From NCBI GenBank assembly GCA_024762745.1, contig JANTGV010000075.1, positions 1 to 6,140 of the forward strand: 6,140 nt of DNA, written 5' to 3'. A model generated the notes under the pieces. It was not told the DNA's origin, did no database searches, and saw nothing but the letters and a program-made list of their open reading frames with translations. The translations under genes and the position numbers were made by a program. The stretch is from Sulfurimonas sp. GTDB lineage: Bacteria > Campylobacterota > Campylobacteria > Campylobacterales > Sulfurimonadaceae. Shown piece after piece: positions 1 through 6,068 of this stretch (position 1 is the stretch's first letter; each line of letters begins with the position of its first letter).

Positions 1-162
1 CCAAACCTTTGGTGTTTTACTACGATATGGAACTTTGACACCCTTTGGTGCAACAAACTCAGGTTGTGAGCCTTGTAACATTAGCCAATCTGCAGCATTA
101 ACTTGTGGTGAAGATGCAAGTAATGCTAAACCTAAAAGTTTTACTTTTAAAGCTGTTTTCAT
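1..162 (-). CDS. Exported porin-like protein, N-terminal part (runs off the window)
   Basis: The minus strand is open from the ATG at 162-160 to the window edge, giving the first 54 residues of a longer protein. The start is well fixed: a perfect AGGAGG Shine-Dalgarno lies at 173-168, five bases before the ATG. The first ~23 residues form a typical Sec signal peptide: basic MKTALKVK, a hydrophobic LLGLALLA core and a VNA-A cleavage site. The mature chain would start around ADWLMLQGSQPE and continues through a K/P-rich stretch to TPKVW. From memory, a mature start of ADWLM(L/I)QG followed by a proline-rich linker and a W-G motif occurs in OprO/OprP-like outer-membrane porins of Sulfurimonas-type bacteria, so I favour a porin-like beta-barrel. 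The barrel itself lies outside the window. The gene is transcribed away from the c-di-GMP cluster. Export is confident; the porin assignment is tentative. Confidence 0.8.
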   Translation of the reverse strand, partial: MKTALKVKLLGLALLASSPQVNAADWLMLQGSQPEFVAPKGVKVPYRSKTPKVW

Positions 163-167
163 ATTTT

Positions 168-173
168 CCTCCT
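168..173 (-). promoter_or_regulatory. Perfect AGGAGG ribosome binding site of the porin-like gene
   Basis: The minus strand reads AGGAGG five bases before the ATG at 162. It is the strongest Shine-Dalgarno in the window; the other genes use AAGGA or AGGA. It fixes the start and fits a highly translated envelope protein. Confidence 0.85.
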
Positions 174-188
174 ATGAAAGATTTGCGT

Positions 189-220
189 AGTGTAAAATAA
201 CAGTGAAAAGAAAGTGTAAA
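189..220. repeat. Three AGTGTAAA-type direct repeats, possible operator
   Basis: AGTGTAAA occurs exactly at 189-196 and 213-220, with the one-mismatch copy AGTGAAAA at 202-209. Start-to-start spacings are 13 and 11 bases, about one helical turn. They cover the likely promoter of the porin-like gene and lie 30-60 bases from the rightward -10 box, so a protein bound here could act on either promoter. The region is AT-rich, so chance is a real alternative. Confidence 0.35.
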
Positions 221-237
221 TTTTTCATTTTTTTATA
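189..237 (-). promoter_or_regulatory. Candidate promoter region of the porin-like gene
   Basis: Two minus-strand -10 candidates are visible. TACACT (194-189), preceded by a TTATTT run, would give a leader of about 20 bases before the ATG. TATAAA (237-232), preceded by TTAG, would give a leader of about 60 bases. No good -35 is seen for either, which is normal for Campylobacterota sigma-70 promoters, where a T-rich upstream stretch replaces it. I cannot choose between them from sequence alone. Confidence 0.4.
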
Positions 238-251
238 CTAATAAGTTTAGA

Positions 252-257
252 TACAAT
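252..257 (+). promoter_or_regulatory. Candidate -10 box (TACAAT) for the rightward c-di-GMP cluster
   Basis: TACAAT sits in the context TTTAGATACAATGG, close to the Campylobacterota sigma-70 pattern in which a TANAAT box follows a T-rich tract (here 221-236) rather than a defined -35. Transcription would start near 264, about 24 bases before the GTG of the small ORF. It is the only good promoter seen before the cluster, and the later gaps of 7 to 28 bases leave little room for others. Confidence 0.55.
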
Positions 258-287
258 GGTCAAAATATAATTTTAAGAGAATAGGGT

Positions 288-464
288 GTGCAAAAAGTTG
301 AAGAGAATACTCTAAAAGCCTATGGCCCTCAAACGCAAGAGTATATAACACTTTTTGAAGATGTTAAGGGTGCAAAGGAGCTCTTTAAAAAGGCTTGTAT
401 AGTGACAATTACATGTGAAACTATTGAGAGATCTTTTGATTTGTCATTGATGATAGAAGTTTAA
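288..464 (+). CDS. Small hypothetical protein (58 aa, GTG start), first gene of the cluster
   Basis: An open frame of 58 codons runs from GTG 288 to TAA 462-464. An in-frame TAG at 282-284 rules out a longer N-terminus, and no ATG occurs in frame until near the end, so GTG is the only sensible start. The ribosome site is weak (AAGAGA at 274-279). The product (MQKVEENTLKAYG...) is acidic and soluble, with no signal peptide or membrane helix. A probable helix, FEDVKGAKELFKKA (residues 23-36), is followed by a beta-like IVTITCE with two cysteines (37 and 43). I do not recognise a family. Its frame looks protein-like, it follows directly after the -10 box at 252, and it ends 16 bases before the diguanylate cyclase gene, so it probably shares its transcript. 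It could be a leader peptide, a small regulator or a remnant of a longer gene. Confidence 0.6.
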   Translation: MQKVEENTLKAYGPQTQEYITLFEDVKGAKELFKKACIVTITCETIERSFDLSLMIEV

Positions 465-480
465 GTTATAAAGTGCTACT

Positions 481-2400
481 ATGATAGGCATGAATGTAAA
501 AACTGCTTTATTACTCTTTTTACTGCTTGTAGCAATAAACACAACTGTTTATGTGGTTACTGAGATAAATAAAGAACAGCGAATAGAGATAGCCTTCAAA
601 AAGAATTTAAAAAACCTCCAAACGCACTACGAAATACTTCTACACTCCCAGAAAACAACTTCAGAAAATCTATACAAAAGAACGATTAACACTAAAGGTT
701 TTCAAGAGATAATGAGTCAAGCAAAGAGTGCTGATAAAGATGAAAGAGCTCTTTTACGTGAAGAACTTTATACTCTTTTAGTTGATAATTATGAGTATGC
801 AAAAAAGCTAGGTGTTCTACAGTACCACTTCATATTTTCTGATAACATAGTTTTTTTAAGAATGCATAAACCAGATAAGTTTGGAGATGATTTAACAGGC
901 ATTAGAGAGGATTTTGCATATACAAACAGAACGAAAAAGCCCATAAGAGGTTTTACTCAAGGAAGAACTGCACATGCTTTTAGAAATACATTTCCTATTT
1001 TTGATAAAGATGGTGAACATATCGGTGCAATGGAAATCTCTTTTTCAAGTGATGGATTTCAAGACTATTTAACGGAAGTAAGCCATATACATACACACTT
1101 TTTAGTAAAAAAAGATATTTTTGATGCAAAGACATGGGAGAGAGATGATTTGATACTCAAGTATCATCAAAGTGCTGAACACCCGAACTATATGATGACA
1201 ATGAATAAACAGCACTCAAAACAAGAGTGTATAGTTGATAATATCTCAAAACTTGAACCCGTGATAGAAACCATTAGTAAAAAAGAGTCTCTTGGAAAAG
1301 CTTTTAGTGTTTATATAGAACATGATGACAGTCATATAGATGTGGTATCATTCATTCCTGTTAGAAACATAAATGAGGAGTTAGTGGCTTGGTTAGTCTC
1401 ATATGAAGAGAATGATTTTATTAAGATGACACTACAAGGTGCTTACGGGACAAGAGTTATCTCTTTTATAGTTTCACTTTTACTAGTTTACTTTATTTTT
1501 AAGCAGATAAAAGCAAAAAGGAAAATAGAGGAAGAGCATAGCCTTCTTGATGAGGTCCTCTCTACCACTGATGATGTTATATTTATTACTGATTTTAAAG
1601 AGATAAAGTTTTCAAATAAAAGTTTTAAAGAGTTAGTACAGATAAAAAGCTCGGTAGAGTATAGGAAAAATGTAGTAGATATATTTGTTGTTACAGAAGG
1701 GTTTTTACATAAAGATTTACTTCAAAAAGACGAAAACTTTATCGATTTAATAAAAAGAACACCAGTGGCTGATAGAACTGTTGCAATATTAGATAAATAT
1801 TTAGTTTTAAAAGCATTTAAAATTGACATCACAGCAAGTAAAGCAAAAGGAGAGGGTAATTATCTGATTACTCTTACAGACATCACTAAGATGAAAGAAC
1901 AACAGGCTGAGACTGAAGTTAAAGCATATCTCGATGGATTAACAGGTGTATATAACAGAAACAAATTTGATGAGCTTCTTGAACATGAGATGAAAAGATC
2001 TAAAAGATATGGTAACCTCTTATCAATGGCCATTATGGATATAGATAAGTTTAAAGATTTTAATGACACTTTTGGTCACTTGATTGGTGATGAGGTACTG
2101 ATTATGATAAGCGAGTATGTGAAAAATACGCTTAGAGAGACTGATGTTTTTGCTAGATGGGGCGGAGAAGAGTTTGTCATACTCTTTATGGGTACTGAAA
2201 CTAAGAAAGTTGAAAAAGTCTTAAATAAATTAAGAGTGGGAATATCGGAACTTGAGCATGAAGTAGCTGGGAATATAACTGCAAGTTTTGGTTTAGCAAC
2301 TTACAAAGATGGTGACACTCCAGATAGCATTTTTAAAAGATGTGATGAGGCCCTTTATAAAGCTAAAGAGAGTGGTAGAAATAGAGTCGAGGTTTTGTAA
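481..2400 (+). CDS. Membrane diguanylate cyclase with periplasmic double-Cache (dCache_3-like) sensor, PAS-like region and GGDEF domain
   Basis: Converts two GTP to cyclic di-GMP at the inner membrane. Order of parts in 639 residues: a membrane anchor (about 7-26); a periplasmic sensor (about 27-323); a second helix (about 325-342); a cytoplasmic PAS-like region (about 350-470); a short linker; and a GGDEF domain (about 482-639). The sensor holds the signature I recall for dCache_3: FLRMHKPDKFGDDL (125-138), then TKKPIRGF, GRTAHAFRN and FPIFDKDGEHIGAMEI (171-186). The cyclase looks active: DGLTGVYNR (485-493), metal-ligand MDIDKF (519-524), and GGEEF at 561-565. An RETD inhibitory site (552-555) lies exactly five residues before it, so product feedback is expected. 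The PAS-like part ends in LITLTDITKMKE but shows no obvious cofactor residue. The ligand is unknown. The start is uncertain: no clear Shine-Dalgarno precedes ATG 481, and ATG 490 in the same frame is possible; either keeps the anchor. It lies 28 bases before the Tsx-like gene. Confidence 0.96.
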   Translation: MIGMNVKTALLLFLLLVAINTTVYVVTEINKEQRIEIAFKKNLKNLQTHYEILLHSQKTTSENLYKRTINTKGFQEIMSQAKSADKDERALLREELYTLLVDNYEYAKKLGVLQYHFIFSDNIVFLRMHKPDKFGDDLTGIREDFAYTNRTKKPIRGFTQGRTAHAFRNTFPIFDKDGEHIGAMEISFSSDGFQDYLTEVSHIHTHFLVKKDIFDAKTWERDDLILKYHQSAEHPNYMMTMNKQHSKQECIVDNISKLEPVIETISKKESLGKAFSVYIEHDDSHIDVVSFIPVRNINEELVAWLVSYEENDFIKMTLQGAYGTRVISFIVSLLLVYFIFKQIKAKRKIEEEHSLLDEVLSTTDDVIFITDFKEIKFSNKSFKELVQIKSSVEYRKNVVDIFVVTEGFLHKDLLQKDENFIDLIKRTPVADRTVAILDKYLVLKAFKIDITASKAKGEGNYLITLTDITKMKEQQAETEVKAYLDGLTGVYNRNKFDELLEHEMKRSKRYGNLLSMAIMDIDKFKDFNDTFGHLIGDEVLIMISEYVKNTLRETDVFARWGGEEFVILFMGTETKKVEKVLNKLRVGISELEHEVAGNITASFGLATYKDGDTPDSIFKRCDEALYKAKESGRNRVEVL

Positions 2401-2428
2401 GTAACTTCGATAGAAAAAAGGAGATACT

Positions 2429-3121
2429 ATGATATTGCGTTTTATATTTTCGGTTGTACTGCTTGTAACTACACTCACTGCGTTTGAGACAACTAATGTA
2501 CAGCTTTTATACTCAAATGGCTTTAAGGGTGATGCTTTTATTTATGATACTGTAGATGGTAAAAAAACTACAGTTACTTTTGAGCATTTTCGTACTTTTG
2601 GCTTGGGTGATTTTTATATGTTTGTAGATATTATGGATGGAGAAAAGTTTGACGGTAGTGAGCATGAAGTTTACACTGAAGTTGCTCCAAGATTCTCACT
2701 CTCAAAAGTTTCCAAAAGTGATTTCTCTTTAAGAGTTGTTAAGGATATCTATTTGGCTGCTCAACTCAATTATGGGTATGACTATAGAGCTTACCTTGGT
2801 GGTGTTGGGGTAGATATTGATGTTCCCTACTTTGCATTTTTTACTCTAAATGTTTATTATAAATCAGATAACTTTAATGATGATACTTTTCAAATAACAC
2901 CTGCCTATAAAACTAACTCTTTATACAAAGTTCACTTTGAAGGATTTATGGATATAACTTCTAGAGACTTTAACACACAGAATCAACTGCTTTATGATTT
3001 TAGTTCTGTTCTCTCTCTAAAAGAGAAGATATATCTAGGTACAGAGTGGGTATACTACAAGAATGATGATAGTAGAAACAGTACAAATACATTGCAGGTA
3101 ATGTTAAAATACCAATTTTAA
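2429..3121 (+). CDS. Tsx-like outer-membrane beta-barrel (nucleoside-channel family)
   Basis: A secreted protein of 230 residues. Residues 1-18 are a Sec signal peptide with a hydrophobic FIFSVVLLVTTLTA core and probable cleavage after A18. The mature chain of about 212 residues alternates polar and hydrophobic/aromatic residues throughout, as in a beta-barrel, and ends in LQVMLKYQF, with the C-terminal phenylalanine that the BAM machinery recognises. NVQLLYSNGF (23-32), TVTFEHFRTF (48-57), GDFYMFVDIMDG (60-71) and EVYTEVAPRFSLSK (80-93) resemble what I recall of the Tsx-like family (COG3248), whose E. coli member is a nucleoside channel. It is shorter than E. coli Tsx, so fewer strands or shorter loops are likely. 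The substrate cannot be read from sequence; nucleosides are only a family-based guess. A clear AAGGAGA (2418-2424) fixes the start. It sits between two signalling genes, which suggests ligand entry or a structural role in the envelope for the same pathway. Confidence 0.85.
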   Translation: MILRFIFSVVLLVTTLTAFETTNVQLLYSNGFKGDAFIYDTVDGKKTTVTFEHFRTFGLGDFYMFVDIMDGEKFDGSEHEVYTEVAPRFSLSKVSKSDFSLRVVKDIYLAAQLNYGYDYRAYLGGVGVDIDVPYFAFFTLNVYYKSDNFNDDTFQITPAYKTNSLYKVHFEGFMDITSRDFNTQNQLLYDFSSVLSLKEKIYLGTEWVYYKNDDSRNSTNTLQVMLKYQF

Positions 3122-3132
3122 AGGATGGTAAG

Positions 3133-3615
3133 ATGAATATAGGAATTAAGTTATTTATAGTTTTTTCTTTAGCTTTTTCATCACTCTTATCTGCTGATGG
3201 CGGAGATAAAAAGCTTAGACTGCTGAAGAATGTAAAAGAGGGTGCTCCTAAATATATAACGATTAAAGAGATTGAGAAATTAGGAGTTATTTCACAAAAT
3301 GTTTATAATCCTTATGAGAAGAGAAAAGATTTATATGGCGGTGTTTTATTCGATGCATTTGTAAAAAAATATGCAAAGGAGAATGTAAAGTCTGTAACAC
3401 TGATAGCTATAGATGATTATAGAGTGACAGTTCCAAAGTCAGAATGGACAAGCAAAAGAATGATTCTCTCTACTAGAATGAATGGAGAGTATATTCCTAT
3501 TCGGTTAAAAGGTCCACTGAGAATAGTGTATCCGGATTTTGACCATCAAAAAAAAGAGTATCAGGTTAATCTGTCTTTTTGGATATGGATGATAAAAAAA
3601 GTAGAGTTTAATTAG
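3133..3615 (+). CDS. Periplasmic SuoX-like (molybdopterin-oxidoreductase fold) protein lacking the cofactor cysteine
   Basis: A secreted protein of 160 residues with a signal peptide (1-21, cleavage probable after LLSA). The mature part matches the pattern I recall for short, stand-alone proteins annotated as oxidoreductase molybdopterin-binding domain (sulfite oxidase core, PF00174-like): ITIKEIEKLG (42-51), a TYNPYE-like element NVYNPYEK (56-63), YGGVLFDAFV (68-77), VTLIAIDDYRVTVP (88-101), ILSTRMNGEYIP (111-122) and KGPLRIVYP (126-134). It is far shorter than true sulfite oxidases and contains no cysteine at all, so the usual Cys-Mo ligand is missing. I therefore infer a ligand-binding or partner role rather than catalysis. 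The start is supported by AAGGA (3121-3125), which overlaps the stop of the Tsx-like gene. Only 7 bases separate it from the GGDEF-EAL gene, pointing to translational coupling and a working partnership. Fold assignment is from motif memory, not a search. Confidence 0.75.
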   Translation: MNIGIKLFIVFSLAFSSLLSADGGDKKLRLLKNVKEGAPKYITIKEIEKLGVISQNVYNPYEKRKDLYGGVLFDAFVKKYAKENVKSVTLIAIDDYRVTVPKSEWTSKRMILSTRMNGEYIPIRLKGPLRIVYPDFDHQKKEYQVNLSFWIWMIKKVEFN

Positions 3616-3622
3616 GATTAAC

Positions 3623-5518
3623 ATGCTAGATAGAGTTTTACTTGTTGTTTTTACACTAAGTATATTGTTAATATCGGGCCTATATTATAAATATGCTCTG
3701 CTGAATATACCAGAGTCAATAGCAAAATCTGATAGTACAATGATGCAGACTGATGCAATGCGTTTTACTTTTAAGATAGGTGTTCTTTTACAAAGAAGTC
3801 AGGCCACTTTAACAATGGCAATCAAAGCACAGGATGAAGAGATTTTATATGATGCTATCGATTACTTCGAAGCAGCTAACGGGTTTTTATATACAGATTT
3901 TATAGATAACAAAAAGCTTATTAAAAGGGTAGAGCCGTACCTAAACAAAATTGAAAACCTTATAGAAAGTAATGGTTTGGAATTGAATGAGAAACAGCTT
4001 AAAGAGATATATGAGTTTACAAATATTATTCTCAGAGAGACAGAGATACAAGAGAAAGATATATGGATAAACTTTCAACAGGAGTATGTTGATTTTCAGA
4101 CAAACGAATATACCCTTCAGGTTTTGTACCAATCAATAACTATTTTTATTTTACTCGTCTCTTTTCTGTTTTTATGGATATATATTAAACAGAAAAAACT
4201 GCAACATACGATTTTAAAGCATGAAAAAGAGTTACAGGACTTAGCCTATTATGACACTTTAACGAAAGTACCAAATCGTAGAAGTATTGAACAGAAGATA
4301 GAACAAAATATTGATTATGCAGATAGAAAAGAGAGAGGTTTTTATCTTGCTCTGATAGATATAGATAATTTTAAAGTTATTAATGATATTTATGGGCATG
4401 ATAGCGGAGATGAAGTCTTAATAGAGTCTGCAAAACGTATAGAAAAGTCTATACGTTCAATAGATACAGTAGGACGCTTTGGCGGTGACGAGTTTTTGAT
4501 TATATTTCAAGATATAGAAGTAGTGAATGATGTAGTAATTATATTAGACCGCATTATTGAGACCTTTAAAAAACCTGTAAACACAGGAACTGTAGAGCAT
4601 TATATAAATGTGAGCATCGGAGTAGTACATTATCCTATGAATGCTGATAATGTGTCTGAACTAATAAAATATGCGGATATTGCTATGTATAACTCTAAAG
4701 CACAGGGGAAAGCTAGATACAGTTTTTTTGAGAGTTCACAGGGAGATATCATAGAGAGACAACACAAGCTGGAGCTTGAAATTAAAGAAGCTTTTATCTC
4801 CAAGCAGTTTGAACTCTATTATCAGCCTCAGGTTAATACTAATACAAAACAAGTGATTGGAGCAGAAGCACTGGTGCGATGGAACCATCCAAACAGGGGT
4901 CTTGTGGGACCATTGGAATTTATTGACATTATTGAAAATGGTTACTTGGTAAAAGAGTTTGGTACATGGGTTATAAAAGAGGCTTCTGCACAACAAAAAA
5001 GATGGAAAGAACAAAATATAGATGTAAATATTTCAGTAAATTTGTCTGTAAAGCATATTTTGTCTCAAGGTTTTTTTGAAGAGATAACAGCCCTTGTATC
5101 TGAGTTGGGCATTGATTTAAGTAAGTTTCACTTTGAAATTACAGAGTACAATATTATGGAGTATGTAGCTGAGTCTTCAGAGGTGTTAAACAGGTTAGCT
5201 GAAAATGGATTTCTCTTCTTTTTAGATGATTTTGGAACCGGTTACTCATCAATTACTCAATTATATAATTTAAAAATAGACTCATTGAAGATAGATAAAT
5301 CGTTTGTAGATAGAATAGAAAATAGTGATGAAGAGAAGCCTTTTATTGAGGCAATCGTTAATATGTCAAAAGCATTAAAGTTGAAAATTATTGCAGAGGG
5401 CGTTGAAACTGAAGTTCAATACAACTATTTGAAGTTTCTTGGGTGTGACACTGTACAAGGCTACTATTTCTCTAAACCACTTAGTGTGGATGGTTTTGAG
5501 AACTATATTATTCAATAA
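3623..5518 (+). CDS. Membrane GGDEF-EAL protein (bifunctional c-di-GMP cyclase/phosphodiesterase)
   Basis: An inner-membrane enzyme of 631 residues that can in principle make c-di-GMP and hydrolyse it to pGpG. Parts: helix 1 (about 4-22); a helical periplasmic region (about 25-167) without a Cache signature, most like a four-helix-bundle sensor; helix 2 (about 170-188); a coiled linker (190-207); GGDEF (about 208-368); EAL (about 380-631). Cyclase motifs: DTLTKVPNRR (211-220), LIDIDNF (244-250), inhibitory site RSID (278-281) and GGDEF (287-291). Phosphodiesterase motifs: EALVRW (415-420), N473 in SVNLS, E505 in FEITE, DDFGTGYSS (535-543), K556 in LKID, E592 in EGVET and Q612 in QGYYF. No catalytic residue appears lost, so both activities are possible; in many such proteins one dominates and the GGDEF half acts as a GTP switch. 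AGGA (3614-3617) overlaps the upstream stop. It is the last gene of the cluster and is followed at once by a hairpin. Confidence 0.97.
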   Translation: MLDRVLLVVFTLSILLISGLYYKYALLNIPESIAKSDSTMMQTDAMRFTFKIGVLLQRSQATLTMAIKAQDEEILYDAIDYFEAANGFLYTDFIDNKKLIKRVEPYLNKIENLIESNGLELNEKQLKEIYEFTNIILRETEIQEKDIWINFQQEYVDFQTNEYTLQVLYQSITIFILLVSFLFLWIYIKQKKLQHTILKHEKELQDLAYYDTLTKVPNRRSIEQKIEQNIDYADRKERGFYLALIDIDNFKVINDIYGHDSGDEVLIESAKRIEKSIRSIDTVGRFGGDEFLIIFQDIEVVNDVVIILDRIIETFKKPVNTGTVEHYINVSIGVVHYPMNADNVSELIKYADIAMYNSKAQGKARYSFFESSQGDIIERQHKLELEIKEAFISKQFELYYQPQVNTNTKQVIGAEALVRWNHPNRGLVGPLEFIDIIENGYLVKEFGTWVIKEASAQQKRWKEQNIDVNISVNLSVKHILSQGFFEEITALVSELGIDLSKFHFEITEYNIMEYVAESSEVLNRLAENGFLFFLDDFGTGYSSITQLYNLKIDSLKIDKSFVDRIENSDEEKPFIEAIVNMSKALKLKIIAEGVETEVQYNYLKFLGCDTVQGYYFSKPLSVDGFENYIIQ

Positions 5519-5544
5519 ACCCAAGCGGAGCTTGTCGCTTGGGT
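5519..5544 (+). terminator. 9-bp hairpin directly after the cluster, possible terminator
   Basis: ACCCAAGCG (5519-5527) pairs perfectly with CGCTTGGGT (5536-5544) around an eight-base loop, beginning on the base after the GGDEF-EAL stop codon. The stem is unusually GC-rich for this DNA. There is no T-tract after it on either strand, so it is not a classic intrinsic terminator; it may instead protect the 3' end of the transcript or help Rho-dependent ending. An alternative smaller pairing, AAGC (5523-5526) with GCTT (5530-5533), overlaps it. Confidence 0.55.
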
Positions 5545-5675
5545 GATGTTGGCAAGGCAATTAAAGAGATTAAAGCTGAACTTAATGTAAATTGAGACTG
5601 TTCAGAGTTTTGTGTCAGAATCCTGATTGTAATATATGGTAGCATTCCAAAGTTTTTTTATTTATTAAATGAAAA

Positions 5676-5681
5676 TACAAT
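5676..5681 (+). promoter_or_regulatory. Candidate -10 box (TACAAT) of ynfA
   Basis: TACAAT follows a T-rich tract (5653-5666), the same arrangement as the box at 252. Transcription would begin near 5688, giving a very short leader that just includes the AAGGA ribosome site at 5691-5695. The 182-base gap and the hairpin upstream make an independent promoter for this gene likely. Confidence 0.45.
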
Positions 5682-5700
5682 CTTATAGGTAAGGATAATA

Positions 5701-6030
5701 ATGTTAAGCAATTTAGGAATCTTTTTTTTAGCAGCATTTTTTGAAATAGTTGGTTGCTTTACTTTTTGGTTACATTATAGACTTGATAAAACACCTTGGT
5801 GGATAGCAATAGGAATTGTTTCTTTAATTCTTTTTTCATACTTATTAACGAAGATTGATGTTGACAATGCAGGAAGAATTTATGCTATATATGGAGGTGT
5901 CTATATTTTATCTTCTTTACTTTGGTTAGTTTTAGTAGAAAAAGAGAGTTTTAATAGATGGGATATCATAGGCTCATCTTTAGCATTAATAGGAGCATCA
6001 ATAATTTTTCTTGGAAATAGAAGTAGTTAA
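5701..6030 (+). CDS. ynfA: YnfA family (UPF0060) small inner-membrane protein, SMR-like
   Basis: A protein of 109 residues, the usual size for the family, made almost entirely of four membrane helices (about 4-24, 33-50, 60-80, 87-105). Family marks are EIVGCF (15-20) with the membrane-embedded E15, PWW (32-34), AGRIYAIYGGVYI (57-69), RWDIIG (86-91) and a C-terminal IIFLG. E15 sits where small multidrug resistance proteins of the EmrE type carry their proton/substrate glutamate, and YnfA proteins have been linked to efflux of cationic toxic compounds; the substrate here is unknown. AAGGA (5691-5695), five bases before the ATG, fixes the start. The gene has its own candidate promoter, lies beyond the hairpin that ends the signalling cluster, and shows no functional tie to it. 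Confidence 0.93.
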   Translation: MLSNLGIFFLAAFFEIVGCFTFWLHYRLDKTPWWIAIGIVSLILFSYLLTKIDVDNAGRIYAIYGGVYILSSLLWLVLVEKESFNRWDIIGSSLALIGASIIFLGNRSS

Positions 6031-6050
6031 AACAATAAAGATTATAAATA

Positions 6051-6068
6051 GCCGTCATAATAAACGGC
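6051..6068 (+). terminator. Short hairpin after ynfA, weak terminator candidate
   Basis: GCCGT (6051-6055) pairs with ACGGC (6064-6068) around an eight-base AT-rich loop, 20 bases after the ynfA stop. The stem stands out in very AT-rich DNA, but it has only five pairs and no run of T immediately follows; the first real T-run is at 6111-6116. The remaining tail to 6140 shows no gene I can support. Confidence 0.35.

Noticed and set aside
1860..2069. Minus-strand open frame of 69 codons inside the diguanylate cyclase gene
   Set aside because: It lies wholly opposite the GGDEF-coding region, has no ribosome site and no recognisable protein features; the plus-strand frame is certain.
4736..5014. 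Minus-strand open frame of 92 codons inside the EAL-coding region
   Set aside because: Antisense shadow of strongly conserved EAL sequence; its Cys/Phe-rich product resembles no protein and has no start signal.
5375..5560. Minus-strand open frame of 61 codons crossing the end of the GGDEF-EAL gene and the hairpin
   Set aside because: Most of it is antisense to the conserved EGVET and QGYYF region, and the remainder covers a structured hairpin; no ribosome site.
5613..5626. Small inverted repeat TCAGAATCCTGA in the gap before ynfA
   Set aside because: Only four base pairs in the stem and no associated T-run or known motif; expected by chance.
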